This document shows, piece by piece, positions 37,438 to 45,173 of a stretch of DNA of 64,000 bases. The notes beneath the pieces are model-generated. The model was given only the letters and a program-made list of their open reading frames with translations. It was not told where the DNA came from and did not search any database. The DNA comes from Solirubrobacter soli DSM 22325 (GTDB lineage: Bacteria > Actinomycetota > Thermoleophilia > Solirubrobacterales > Solirubrobacteraceae). Positions within the stretch are counted from its first letter, which is position 1, and every line of letters starts with the position of its first letter. The position numbers and the translations under genes were made by a program. The stretch is taken from NCBI RefSeq assembly GCF_000423665.1, contig NZ_AUIK01000022.1:124001-188000 (forward strand), written 5' to 3'.

Positions 37438-38054
37438 AACGCAAGCTCACCTTCAAGCGGCTCTCCGGCCTGGACCGCACGGGGCCGCCGCCGCCCGAGA
37501 CGGTGGCGGGCGCTCCGCTGCGCCCGTGGACGATCCCGAACGCCATCGGCTACATCCGGATGGCGCTGATCCCGGTCTTCCTCGTGCTCGCGCTGAACTC
37601 CGAGAGCGGCACCGACGCGCTGCCGGCGGTGCTGTTCGCGCTCATCGGCTGGGGCGACTACGCGGACGGGATCGCCGCGCGGGTGACCGGCCAGTACTCG
37701 CGGATGGGCGCGCTGCTGGACCCGCTGATCGACCGGATGCTGGTTCTGGCGGGCGTGATCGTGTGCTGGAAGTTCGAGCTGCTGCCGCGTTGGGCGCTCG
37801 CTCTGCTGGCCGCGCGGGAGCTGTTCATGCTGCTCCTGGCCCGGTATGCCATGCACCGGAAGGTCGAGCTGAAGATCAACTGGTTGGGCCGCTGGGGGGT
37901 GTGGCCGGTGTTCAGCGCACTCTTCTTCGCCCTGTGCGGGGTGCACTGGCTGGCCCTGGCATGCTTGTATGTGGGGCTCGTCCTCACGTTGGGGTCGACG
38001 GTCCAATACGTGCGCGATGGTCTCGCGCAGGCACGACTGCAAGGCTCGACCTGA
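37419..38054 (+). CDS. CDP-alcohol phosphatidyltransferase (PgsA-like)
   Basis: 211 residues, GTG start inside the proS 3' end (19-bp overlap). The full CDP-OH motif D-x2-DG-x2-AR-x8-G-x3-D-x3-D is present from DYADGIAARVTG to LLDPLIDRM. About five membrane helices. Phosphatidylglycerophosphate synthase is the most likely activity. The order pgsA-like, (x), FHA, MerR mirrors the pgsA2-garA-Rv1828 region of mycobacteria. Confidence 0.88.
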   Translation: MGDAPVKRKLTFKRLSGLDRTGPPPPETVAGAPLRPWTIPNAIGYIRMALIPVFLVLALNSESGTDALPAVLFALIGWGDYADGIAARVTGQYSRMGALLDPLIDRMLVLAGVIVCWKFELLPRWALALLAARELFMLLLARYAMHRKVELKINWLGRWGVWPVFSALFFALCGVHWLALACLYVGLVLTLGSTVQYVRDGLAQARLQGST

Positions 38055-38073
38055 GCTTGATGAACGCTATGCT
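38045..38073 (+). promoter_or_regulatory. Weak putative promoter for the rsiG-like gene
   Basis: TATGCT (38068-38073) with CTCGAC (38045-38050) 17 bp upstream. The -10 fits an actinobacterial housekeeping promoter; the -35 is poor. Confidence 0.3.
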
Positions 38074-38117
38074 TCGCCTTCCGTCTCGTCGCCTTTGAGG
38101 AGAGGACTCGCTTACAG

Positions 38118-38375
38118 ATGGACACCTTCCCCGATCTCGGTTCGCTCTCCGATCAGGAGCTCAAGGACCTCATCCAACAGCTCACTGACGAGGAGCAGGA
38201 GGTGTCCTATCGACGGCGCATCCTGCACGGCAAGATCGACATCCTGCGCGCCGAGCTGGTCAACCGCCTGCGCAAGAAGCACGAAGGCGGCGAGGAAGTG
38301 ATCTCGGGCGCGGACGTCCAGCGTCTGACCGACATCCTTGCCGGTCGTGCGACCGGCACCGGCGACGACATCTAG
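38118..38375 (+). CDS. rsiG: RsiG-like single-motif c-di-GMP-dependent anti-sigma factor
   Basis: 85 residues, almost entirely two helices. Residues 26-41 fit the c-di-GMP-binding signature known from RsiG, E-x3-S-x2-R-x3-Q-x3-D: Glu26, Ser30, Arg33, His37 (instead of Gln) and Asp41. In Streptomyces RsiG carries two motifs and holds the sporulation sigma factor WhiG when c-di-GMP is bound; single-motif proteins act as dimers. No whiG/fliA gene lies in the window. It sits between the pgsA-like gene and the FHA gene, probably in one operon. Confidence 0.78.
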   Translation: MDTFPDLGSLSDQELKDLIQQLTDEEQEVSYRRRILHGKIDILRAELVNRLRKKHEGGEEVISGADVQRLTDILAGRATGTGDDI

Positions 38376-38395
38376 CCGCCTCGGAGGTACGGCCC

Positions 38396-38869
38396 TTGGC
38401 CCGTCACTGCCCAGAGTGCGGGTTCGTCGTCACGGAGGGGGCGAACTACTGCCAGCGCTGCGGCGCGTACGTCGGCACGCTTGAAGAGAAGCGCGACGAC
38501 GCGACCACGGCTACCTACATGATCGACGAGCAGACCGGCGAGCTGCGGCCCGTCGACGTCGGCGACATCGCCGAGTCGACCGGCGCGCTCGTGATCCGCT
38601 CCGGCGGCGGCAAGGTCGGTCAGTCGTACCCGCTCGAGGGCGAGCGGCTGACGATCGGACGCTCGCCCGACGCCGAGATCTTCCTCGACGACGTCACCGT
38701 CTCCCGCGACCACGCCGTGCTCGTCCGTCGCTCGGGCGCCTGGTTCCTGGACGATTCCGGCTCCCTGAACGGGACCTACGTGAATCGGCGCAGGATCGAG
38801 TCGCACAAGCTCGAAGACGGCGACGAACTGCAAGTTGGCAAGTACAAGCTCACCTACCTGGCGCGTTGA
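38396..38869 (+). CDS. Zinc-ribbon FHA-domain protein (GarA-like)
   Basis: 157 residues from TTG with GGAGG 8 nt upstream. A zinc ribbon (Cys5, Cys8, Cys19, Cys22) precedes a linker with a Thr cluster (TTATY, 37-41) in the place where GarA has its phospho-Thr switch, and an FHA domain (about 70-150: LTIGRSPDAEIFLDD, VSRDHAVL, GSLNGTYVN). GarA/OdhI inhibit 2-oxoglutarate enzymes when unphosphorylated. That role is inferred from architecture and from the following MerR gene; the zinc ribbon is not in mycobacterial GarA. Confidence 0.83.
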   Translation: MARHCPECGFVVTEGANYCQRCGAYVGTLEEKRDDATTATYMIDEQTGELRPVDVGDIAESTGALVIRSGGGKVGQSYPLEGERLTIGRSPDAEIFLDDVTVSRDHAVLVRRSGAWFLDDSGSLNGTYVNRRRIESHKLEDGDELQVGKYKLTYLAR

Positions 38870-38876
38870 GGTGGCC

Positions 38877-39689
38877 GTGTCCGACGACGCCGCCACCGGA
38901 GCGAGCGAATCTTCCAATGGCGGTAACGGTGAACCTCAGCTCGAGGAAGTACCGCGCCAGGCGAAGTCGCTGACGATCGGCGCTGTCTGCAAGGGGCTCC
39001 AGCAGGAGTTCCCGGACATCTCGATCTCCAAGATCCGCTACCTCGAGGACCAGAAGCTGCTGACGCCGCGGCGGACGCCGGGCGGCTACCGGCTCTACTC
39101 GGCGGCGGACGTGTCGCGGCTGCGGACGATCCTGCGCCTGCAGCGCGACGAGTTCTTGCCGCTGGCCGTGATCCGTCAGGAGCTGGCCGCCGGGCGCACG
39201 TTCGACGAGACGCCGGCGAAGCCCGCCGCGGGCTCCGGGGACGGCGAGCGTCGCGAGGTCGGGCGCCCGGGCGCGGCGCTGCGGCGGCTGACGCTGTCGG
39301 TCCGCGACCGTGGCGCGCAGTACTCCCTCGAGGACGTGGTCGAGCAGACCGGCGCCGAGCCGCGGCTCGTGCAGGAGCTCGAGGACTTCGGGATCATCAA
39401 GGGCGAGGTGCGCGAGGGCCGGCGCTTCTATGACGAGACCGAGCGCGAGATCGTCCGCTCGGTGTCCGAGCTGGCCCGCTACGGCGTCGCCGGCCGCAAC
39501 CTCCGCGTCTTCAAGACCTCCGCCGAGCGCGAGGCGGCGCTGCTGCAGCAGATCCTCGCGCCCGCGCTGCGCTCCCGGAACCCGGAGCGGCGCAAGGAGG
39601 CCGTCGAGGCGCTCGAGAACCTCGCCGCGGTCGCTTCCCACCTGAAGCATCTGCTTCTGGTGCGCGATCTCCGCAAGATCGCCAAATGA
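38877..39689 (+). CDS. MerR family regulator, Rv1828-like
   Basis: 270 residues from GTG 38877, chosen because GAGG lies 5 nt upstream (GTG 38871 is possible). N-terminal MerR HTH (about 30-100: IGAVCKGLQQEFPDISISKI, TPGGYRLYSAADV, LRTILRLQRDEF) followed by a long C-terminal domain with SLEDVVEQTG and YDETEREIVRSV that looks like a second effector/HTH-like domain. This two-part plan and position after an FHA gene match mycobacterial Rv1828, of unknown ligand. The stop overlaps apt. Confidence 0.85.
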   Translation: MSDDAATGASESSNGGNGEPQLEEVPRQAKSLTIGAVCKGLQQEFPDISISKIRYLEDQKLLTPRRTPGGYRLYSAADVSRLRTILRLQRDEFLPLAVIRQELAAGRTFDETPAKPAAGSGDGERREVGRPGAALRRLTLSVRDRGAQYSLEDVVEQTGAEPRLVQELEDFGIIKGEVREGRRFYDETEREIVRSVSELARYGVAGRNLRVFKTSAEREAALLQQILAPALRSRNPERRKEAVEALENLAAVASHLKHLLLVRDLRKIAK

Positions 39690-40207
39690 ATCTCCGGGAG
39701 TTCATCCGCGACATCCCGGACTTCCCCAAGACGGGGATCGTTTTCAAGGACATCACGCCGCTGCTGCTCGACGCTCGCGCCCTGGACTTCGCGGTGTCCT
39801 CGATCGCGGGCTACGCACGGCCGTTGAACGTGGATCTCGTCGTGGCCGCGGAGGCGCGCGGGTTCATCCTCGGCGCCGCGGTCGCCCGCGAGCTGGGCGT
39901 GGGGTTCGTACCGGCGCGCAAGCCGGGCAAGCTGCCGGCCGAGACGGTCTCGGCGGAGTACATCCTCGAGTACGGCGTCGACGCGCTGGAGATGCACGCC
40001 GACGCGCTGCGCGACGGCGTGCGGGTGCTCCTGCACGACGACCTGCTGGCGACGGGCGGGACGGCGCGGGCGCTCGGTGAGCTGGTCGAGGGCGCGGGCG
40101 GAGTCGTCGCGGGCTGCGCGTTCCTGGTCGAGCTCTCGTTCCTGGGTGGGCGGGAGCGCCTCGCGCCGTTCGACGTCCACACGCTGATCGCCTACGACGC
40201 CGAATGA
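39686..40207 (+). CDS. apt: Adenine phosphoribosyltransferase
   Basis: 173 residues. IRDIPDFPKTGIVFKDITPLL and AAEARGFILGAAVA are typical of Apt; the PRPP loop is VLLHDDLLATGGTARA. Salvages adenine to AMP. Coupled to the MerR gene and the next gene by 4-bp overlaps. Confidence 0.95.
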   Translation: MNLREFIRDIPDFPKTGIVFKDITPLLLDARALDFAVSSIAGYARPLNVDLVVAAEARGFILGAAVARELGVGFVPARKPGKLPAETVSAEYILEYGVDALEMHADALRDGVRVLLHDDLLATGGTARALGELVEGAGGVVAGCAFLVELSFLGGRERLAPFDVHTLIAYDAE

Positions 40208-41727
40208 CCCCATCCCCCCGGAGGGAGCAGGTCTTCTGGGGCTGGGGCGAGCCCGGGGCGGGGCCGACGTTGCCCGAGCACGCGGTCGAGCTCCTGCGGG
40301 AGGAGATCGGCGTGTCGGGCGAGATCGTGTCGCGGCCGGTCCAAGCGTTCTCGCTGCCCGCGGCCCGCGGGGTGCCGGAGTTGCCGGGTGACGTGCGCAC
40401 GGACGACGAGATCCGAGTGCTGCGGACCCGCGGGAAGTCGTATCTCGACCTGCTGGCGCAGCGCGCCGGCGAGTTCGCGTCGGCTCCCGCCGCCGTCGTC
40501 GCGCCGGCGGACGCGGCGGAGGTCGCCGCCGTGCTGCAGGCCTGCGCCGAGGAGGGCGTGGCGGTCGTCCCCTTCAGCGGCGGGACGAGTGTCGTCGGCG
40601 GGCTCGAGACCGATCGCCCGCACGTGTCGCTCGACCTGGGGCGGATGGATCGCTTGGTGTCGGTCGACGAGCGCTCGCGGCTGGCGGTCTTCGAGCCGGG
40701 GATCCGGCTGCCCGAGGCGGACGCGGCCTTGCGGCCGTACGGACTGGCGCTCGGGCACGTGCCGCAGTCGTACGAGTGGGCGACGGTCGGCGGGTGCGCG
40801 GCGACGCGCTCGGCCGGGCAGTCGTCGACCGGGCATGGGCGGATCGACGCGCAGGTCGCCGCGCTGGAGTGCATCACCCCGGTCGGCTCGCTGGCGACGC
40901 TGGACGCGCCCGGCACCGCCGCGGGGCCGTCGCTGCGGCAGCTCGTCCTGGGGTCCGAGGGGGCGTTCGGGGTGATCACGCGGGTGGCGTTGCGGGTCCG
41001 GCCGCTCCGGGACACCGCCTACGACGCGTGGACCGTCGGCTCGTTCATGGAGGGCGCGGACGCGCTGCGGCGGCTCGAGCAGGCGGGGATCGCCCCGGAC
41101 ATCGCGCGCCTGAGCGATGAGGAGGAGACGCGGCTCAGCGTCGCGTTGGCCGGCACGGGTTCCGTCGGGCGGCGGTTGCTGGAGGGGCGCTGCCTGCTCG
41201 TCTGCGGCTGGGAGGGCGCCGTCGGGCGCGCCTCTGCCGCGAAGGAGCTGCTGCGGAGCGGCGCGCGGCCGCTGGGCCCGGCGCCGGGGCGCGCGTGGGA
41301 GCGGTCACGCTTCGCCGGCCCGCACCTGCGCGACGACCTGATGGACCGCGGCGTGCTCGTCGAGACGCTCGAGACCGCGACGACCTGGGGGAACCTCTCG
41401 ACCCTCTATGACGCCGTGCGGGGCGCTTTCGACGGCGTCCACGTCGGTTGCCACGTCTCGCACCTGTACCCGACGGGCGCGTCGCTGTACTTCACGCTCC
41501 TGGGCGCCCAGACCGAGGACCCGGCGGGCCAGTGGCGGGCGATCAAGGACGCGGCGACCCGCGCGATCGTCACGGCGGGCGGCACGATCACCCACCATCA
41601 CGCGATCGGCCGCGACCACAAGCCCTACCTGGGCGACGAGCTCGGCGCGTTCGGCCTGGAGCTCCTGCGTGCCGTCAAGGAACGCTGCGACCCCGCCGGG
41701 ATCATGAACCCTGGCGTGCTGCTCTAG
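40204..41727 (+). CDS. FAD-binding oxidase, alkyldihydroxyacetonephosphate synthase-like
   Basis: 507 residues. PP-loop flavin site PFSGGTSVVGGLE (about 120-133), GHVPQSYEWATVGGCAATRS, and SAGQSSTGHGRIDAQV; near the C-terminus the AGPS-type active-site stretch THHHAIGRDHKPYL. These point to the alkylglycerone-phosphate synthase branch rather than glycolate oxidase. AGPS forms the ether bond of ether lipids. Substrate is inferred. The end overlaps the convergent kinase by 26 bp. Confidence 0.82.
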   Translation: MTPSPRREQVFWGWGEPGAGPTLPEHAVELLREEIGVSGEIVSRPVQAFSLPAARGVPELPGDVRTDDEIRVLRTRGKSYLDLLAQRAGEFASAPAAVVAPADAAEVAAVLQACAEEGVAVVPFSGGTSVVGGLETDRPHVSLDLGRMDRLVSVDERSRLAVFEPGIRLPEADAALRPYGLALGHVPQSYEWATVGGCAATRSAGQSSTGHGRIDAQVAALECITPVGSLATLDAPGTAAGPSLRQLVLGSEGAFGVITRVALRVRPLRDTAYDAWTVGSFMEGADALRRLEQAGIAPDIARLSDEEETRLSVALAGTGSVGRRLLEGRCLLVCGWEGAVGRASAAKELLRSGARPLGPAPGRAWERSRFAGPHLRDDLMDRGVLVETLETATTWGNLSTLYDAVRGAFDGVHVGCHVSHLYPTGASLYFTLLGAQTEDPAGQWRAIKDAATRAIVTAGGTITHHHAIGRDHKPYLGDELGAFGLELLRAVKERCDPAGIMNPGVLL

Positions 41728-42916
41728 CCGCACCCCTGCAGCCGGCGAACCCCTCGGCGACGTGCTCGAAGGCGCCGAGGTGCCTTCGCTTCATCTCGCG
41801 GACCTCGGCGCGATCCGACCAGCCGCCGGTGATCACGAGGCGGGTGTATGGGCCGGCGAGCCGCTCCATCCGGGCGAGGATGTCCGCCCCCGCCGCCCCG
41901 ACCTCCTCGAGCGCGATCCGGTACTCGCTCGACTCCTCGCCATAACCGTCGATGACAGCTTGAAGCTTCTCGCCGGACCAGGTCGCGCCCTGCAGGACAG
42001 AGCGGCCGGGGACCGCATGGCGGCCGACCGTGAACCCGTCGGCGACCGCGCGGGCGACGGTCCCCGGGTCCAGCGGCGCGGTCGCCCGCAGGATCGCCTC
42101 GGCGGTGCCGCACGAGTCGAGCACGTCGCCCTCGCCCGCCGCGCCCGCGCCGACCGCCGCCGCCGCGTGGTCGTGCCCGCCGACCGCGAGCCGCGCCCCG
42201 TCGATGCCGGCGAGTCCGCTCCGGCTCCTCGCGCCGCCCCGCGAGTGTCGACTTTCTCGCGCTGTACTCGGCAAAGTCGACACTCGCGCGCGGCCCATCG
42301 GCGTTCCCGCCGGCGCGTGCGGCGGCGCCAGGCTCGCGGGCGCGTCCGCCCACGTCATCGCCGGCGCCCACGCCTCGCCCGTGTGCAGGTCGTAGAACCC
42401 GGTGCGCGAGGCGAGCGACGCCTCCGGGCGCGACTCGCCGCCGAGGCCGAGCACGATCCACTCCGCCACGTTGAACCAGCGCGTGCCCCGCTTCGCCTCG
42501 GGCCAGTTCCGGCGCATCCAGCCGTACTTGGCGAGCGTGCACATCGACGTCGGCGGCAGGCCGGTGCGGGCACTGAAGTCAGGCAGCGCCGCGAGCTCGG
42601 CCGCCTCCTCGGCTCCGCGCTCGTCCCACCACGCGATCGAGGGGACGACCGGGCGCAGCGCGTCGTCGGTGAGCACGCCGGTCTCGGCCATGCTCGCGAT
42701 GCCGATCGCGGTCACCCGCCGGCCGTCGAGCGCCTGCTCGATCGCGTCCAGCGCCGCGCGCAGCAACGCGTCCGGGTCGAGCTCGTTCCCCTGCCAAGGC
42801 GTCGGCGCCCGGCCGTGGGCGATCTCGTTCCCGGAGGCGTCGACGACCGCCGCCTTGAGCGCCGTTGTGCCAACGTCCAGTCCGAGTGCGAGGTTGTCGA
42901 TTTCCGCGGATCCCAT
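41702..42916 (-). CDS. FGGY family carbohydrate kinase carrying a palindromic insert
   Basis: 404 residues from ATG 42916. Starts with ALGLDVGTTALKAAVVD (phosphate 1 motif), then WWDERGAEEA and GGHDHAAAAVGAGA in the second domain, LDSCGTAEAIL, and GPYTRLVITGGWSDRAEVREMK. Shorter than typical 480-500-residue members. Between PMGRA and GLAGIDGARLAVGGHDH about 20 residues (RVSTLPSTARESRHSR and flanks) come from a 49-bp palindrome; the frame stays open. Sugar substrate unknown; activity may be impaired. Confidence 0.8.
   Translation of the reverse strand: MGSAEIDNLALGLDVGTTALKAAVVDASGNEIAHGRAPTPWQGNELDPDALLRAALDAIEQALDGRRVTAIGIASMAETGVLTDDALRPVVPSIAWWDERGAEEAAELAALPDFSARTGLPPTSMCTLAKYGWMRRNWPEAKRGTRWFNVAEWIVLGLGGESRPEASLASRTGFYDLHTGEAWAPAMTWADAPASLAPPHAPAGTPMGRARVSTLPSTARESRHSRGGARSRSGLAGIDGARLAVGGHDHAAAAVGAGAAGEGDVLDSCGTAEAILRATAPLDPGTVARAVADGFTVGRHAVPGRSVLQGATWSGEKLQAVIDGYGEESSEYRIALEEVGAAGADILARMERLAGPYTRLVITGGWSDRAEVREMKRRHLGAFEHVAEGFAGCRGAARAARQGS
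42240..42288. repeat. 49-bp palindrome inside the FGGY kinase gene
   Basis: Perfect 16-bp arms (42240-42255 and 42273-42288; inner part GTCGACTTT/AAAGTCGAC) around a 17-nt centre. It is unrelated to the GGGGTCAGACCCC family of elements. It is translated in frame. Confidence 0.88.
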
Positions 42917-42929
42917 TTGTCGGAGAGAC

Positions 42930-43580
42930 ATGTACAAGAATTGGGAGGTCACCTGGAGCGGCGAGCTGCCCGGCACGCCGCAGCAGATCTTCGACGGCTT
43001 CACGCGCGACAACGCGTCGTACATGTGGCCCGTGACGTACGAGCCGCGCGTGGGCGGCGCGGAGACCGGCCTCACGAGCGGCGGCGGGAAGGTCACGGCG
43101 TGGGAACCGCCCAGCCACTTCCGCACCGAGGCGAGCAAGGACGACGGCTGGTTCAACCGGCTCGACTACCGGATCGACGGCCACCACCTCACGCTGGTGC
43201 ACCACACGTGCGTCCAAGAGGACGAGTTCGACGTGCAGTACGACGCGTGCGTCCAGCACACCGATCTCTACATGCACTCGCTCGGTCAGTACCTCGGGCA
43301 CTTCGTGGGGCGTGAGCCGCACTACCTCGGCTTCGACGACGTGCCCGGCAGCACCGCCGAGGTGCTCGAGCGGCTCGGGATCGGCGACGCGGGCGTCGGC
43401 GACCACGTCGCGCTCGGGGTCGTCGACTACCGCGACCGCACGATGATCGGCGTGCGCGGGGAGAACGAGCTGGTCCGCGTGTGGGGGCGCGACGCCTGGG
43501 GCTGGCCCGTCGGCGTGTCGGTGCACTCGTTCGACGGACCGGCCGACGAGGCCCACTGGCGTGCGAAGGTGGGCGCCTGA
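42930..43580 (+). CDS. SRPBCC family protein
   Basis: 216 residues, ATG with GGAG upstream. Begins like a polyketide-cyclase/AHSA1-type START fold (WEVTWSGELPGTPQQIFDGF, then AWEPPSHFRTEA, HHLTLVHHTCVQEDEFDVQ). It continues with a second half that includes LGVVDYRDRTMIGVRGENELVRVWG. Ligand unknown. First gene of a module with the DGPF and ECF42 sigma genes; its start codon nearly touches the divergent kinase start. Confidence 0.78.
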   Translation: MYKNWEVTWSGELPGTPQQIFDGFTRDNASYMWPVTYEPRVGGAETGLTSGGGKVTAWEPPSHFRTEASKDDGWFNRLDYRIDGHHLTLVHHTCVQEDEFDVQYDACVQHTDLYMHSLGQYLGHFVGREPHYLGFDDVPGSTAEVLERLGIGDAGVGDHVALGVVDYRDRTMIGVRGENELVRVWGRDAWGWPVGVSVHSFDGPADEAHWRAKVGA

Positions 43581-43912
43581 TGCCTCAGTACGCGATTCTC
43601 ATCTTCGAGGCCACGCCCGCCTCCGAGCTGCCGCCCGAGGTCCTCGAGGCCCACGGCGCCGTCGACCGCGAGATGGAGGCGCGCGGCGGGAAGCTCCTCG
43701 CCGGCGTCGCCCTGGAGACCGACGACACCGCCACCTCGATCCGCGGCGACCTGCTGACCGACGGCCCGTTCATCGAGACCAAGGAGGGCCTGGCGGGCCT
43801 GACCGTCATCGAGGCCCGCGACCTCGACCACGCGATCGAGCTCGCCAAGCTCGTCCCGATCGTGAAGGGTGGGGTGGAGGTGCGGCCGCTCTTGGGCTTT
43901 GTCGCGTTCTGA
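43580..43912 (+). CDS. DGPF/YCII-related domain protein
   Basis: 110 residues. The family signature is present as LLTDGPFIETKEGLAGLTVIEA. Ferredoxin-like fold; no enzymatic role is established. Such genes accompany ECF42 sigma factors, as here where the sigma gene begins 7 bp downstream. Its ATG overlaps the SRPBCC stop. Confidence 0.9.
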   Translation: MPQYAILIFEATPASELPPEVLEAHGAVDREMEARGGKLLAGVALETDDTATSIRGDLLTDGPFIETKEGLAGLTVIEARDLDHAIELAKLVPIVKGGVEVRPLLGFVAF

Positions 43913-43919
43913 GGCCGCC

Positions 43920-45077
43920 GTGGCCGAGGCGCACCGGCGCGAGTGGGCGTTCGTGCTCGCCGCGACGGTGCGCGTCACCCGCGACCTCGACGCGGCCGAG
44001 GACGCCGTCCAGGACGCCTACCTGTCGGCGCTCACCGCATGGGAGCGCGACGGCGTCCCGTCGCGTCCCGGCGCCTGGCTGACGACCGCGGCGCGTCGCA
44101 CGGCGCTCAACGCGCTCGAGCGTCGCAAGACGCTCGAGACCAAGCTCCCGCTGCTGCTCGAGGCTGAGGCCGAGCCTGTGGACACCGAGGACTTCATTCC
44201 CGACGACCGACTCCGGCTCGTGTTCACGTGCTGCCATCCGGCGCTCTCCCGTGAGGCCCAGGTCGCGCTGACGCTGCGGCTCGTGTGCGGCGTGACGACG
44301 CCCGACATCGCCGGCGCGTTCCTCGTGAGCGAGCCGACGATGGCCGCCCGGCTCACCCGCGCGAAGAAGAAGATCGCGGCGGCCGGCATCCCGTATGTCG
44401 TGCCCGCGGACCTCGCCCCGCGCCTGGATGCCGTGCTGGCGGTCGTGTACCTGCTCGCCACCACCGGCCACACCGCGCCGTCAGGCGAGCACCTGGCCCG
44501 CGCCGACCTGGCCGAGCGCGCGCTCGACCTCGCCCGCATGCTGCGACTGCTGCTGCCCGACGAGCGCGAGGTCGCCGGGCTGCTCGCGCTGCTGTTGCTC
44601 CTGCGCGCCCGCGCGGCGACCCGCGACGACGTGCTCTCGCAACAGAACCGGTCGGAGTGGGACCGCGCGCTGATCGCCGAGGCCGACGCGCTGATCGTCG
44701 CCGCACTCCAGGCCGGACCGCCGGGTCGCTTCACCCTCCAGGCCGCGATCGCCGGCCTGCACGCCGCCGCCGAGAGCTACGAGACCACCGACTGGCCGCA
44801 GCTGCTGATCCTCTACGACCTGCTGCTGCACGTCTGGCCGTCGCCCGTCGTCGCGCTCAACCGCGCGGTGGTCGTCGCCGAGGTCCATGGCCCGGAGGCC
44901 GCACTCGAGACCGTCGACGCGATCGAAGGCCTCGACACCTACCGCTACCTCTGGTCGACCCGCGCCGACCTCCTGCGCCGCCTCGACCGTCACGAGGAGG
45001 CGGGCGCCGCCTACCGCGAGGCCCTCCGCCTCACCGAGAACTCCACCGAGCGCGCCTTCCTCGAGGCCCGGCTCTGA
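43920..45077 (+). CDS. ECF42-type RNA polymerase sigma factor with C-terminal TPR-like extension
   Basis: 385 residues from GTG. Region 2 (about 1-75: LDAAEDAVQDAYLSAL), region 4 (about 105-160: LRLVCGVTTPDIAGAFLVSEP), then an approximately 220-residue helical extension (DUF6596/TPR-like) ending in DRHEEAGAAYREALRL. There is no anti-sigma gene next to it. In ECF42 systems the extension is needed for activity and DGPF genes are the usual target, which matches the upstream neighbour. Confidence 0.9.
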   Translation: MAEAHRREWAFVLAATVRVTRDLDAAEDAVQDAYLSALTAWERDGVPSRPGAWLTTAARRTALNALERRKTLETKLPLLLEAEAEPVDTEDFIPDDRLRLVFTCCHPALSREAQVALTLRLVCGVTTPDIAGAFLVSEPTMAARLTRAKKKIAAAGIPYVVPADLAPRLDAVLAVVYLLATTGHTAPSGEHLARADLAERALDLARMLRLLLPDEREVAGLLALLLLLRARAATRDDVLSQQNRSEWDRALIAEADALIVAALQAGPPGRFTLQAAIAGLHAAAESYETTDWPQLLILYDLLLHVWPSPVVALNRAVVVAEVHGPEAALETVDAIEGLDTYRYLWSTRADLLRRLDRHEEAGAAYREALRLTENSTERAFLEARL

Positions 45078-45093
45078 CCCTTGCACCCACCTT

Positions 45094-45120
45094 GCATACC
45101 GGGGTCAGACCCCGGTATGC
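45094..45120. repeat. 27-bp palindromic element (family copy 3)
   Basis: Perfect 11-bp arms GCATACCGGGG and CCCCGGTATGC around TCAGA, in the 81-bp gap between the sigma gene and the PfkB gene (convergent). It could end transcription from both sides. Confidence 0.88.
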
Positions 45121-45154
45121 GGGCGGGATGCGACTTGTATGCAAGATGGATACA

Positions 45155-45173
45155 GGGGTCAGGCCCGTTTAAG
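45155..45173. repeat. Half copy of the palindromic element (family copy 4)
   Basis: GGGGTCAGGCCCGTTTAAG matches one arm plus core of the hisD copy in reverse orientation (one mismatch); the other arm is lost. It contains the stop codon and last codons of the PfkB gene. Confidence 0.7.

Noticed and set aside
42940..43156. N-terminal extension of the FGGY kinase frame to 43156
   Set aside because: The family N-terminus begins at about 42900; the extension only mirrors the SRPBCC gene on the other strand.
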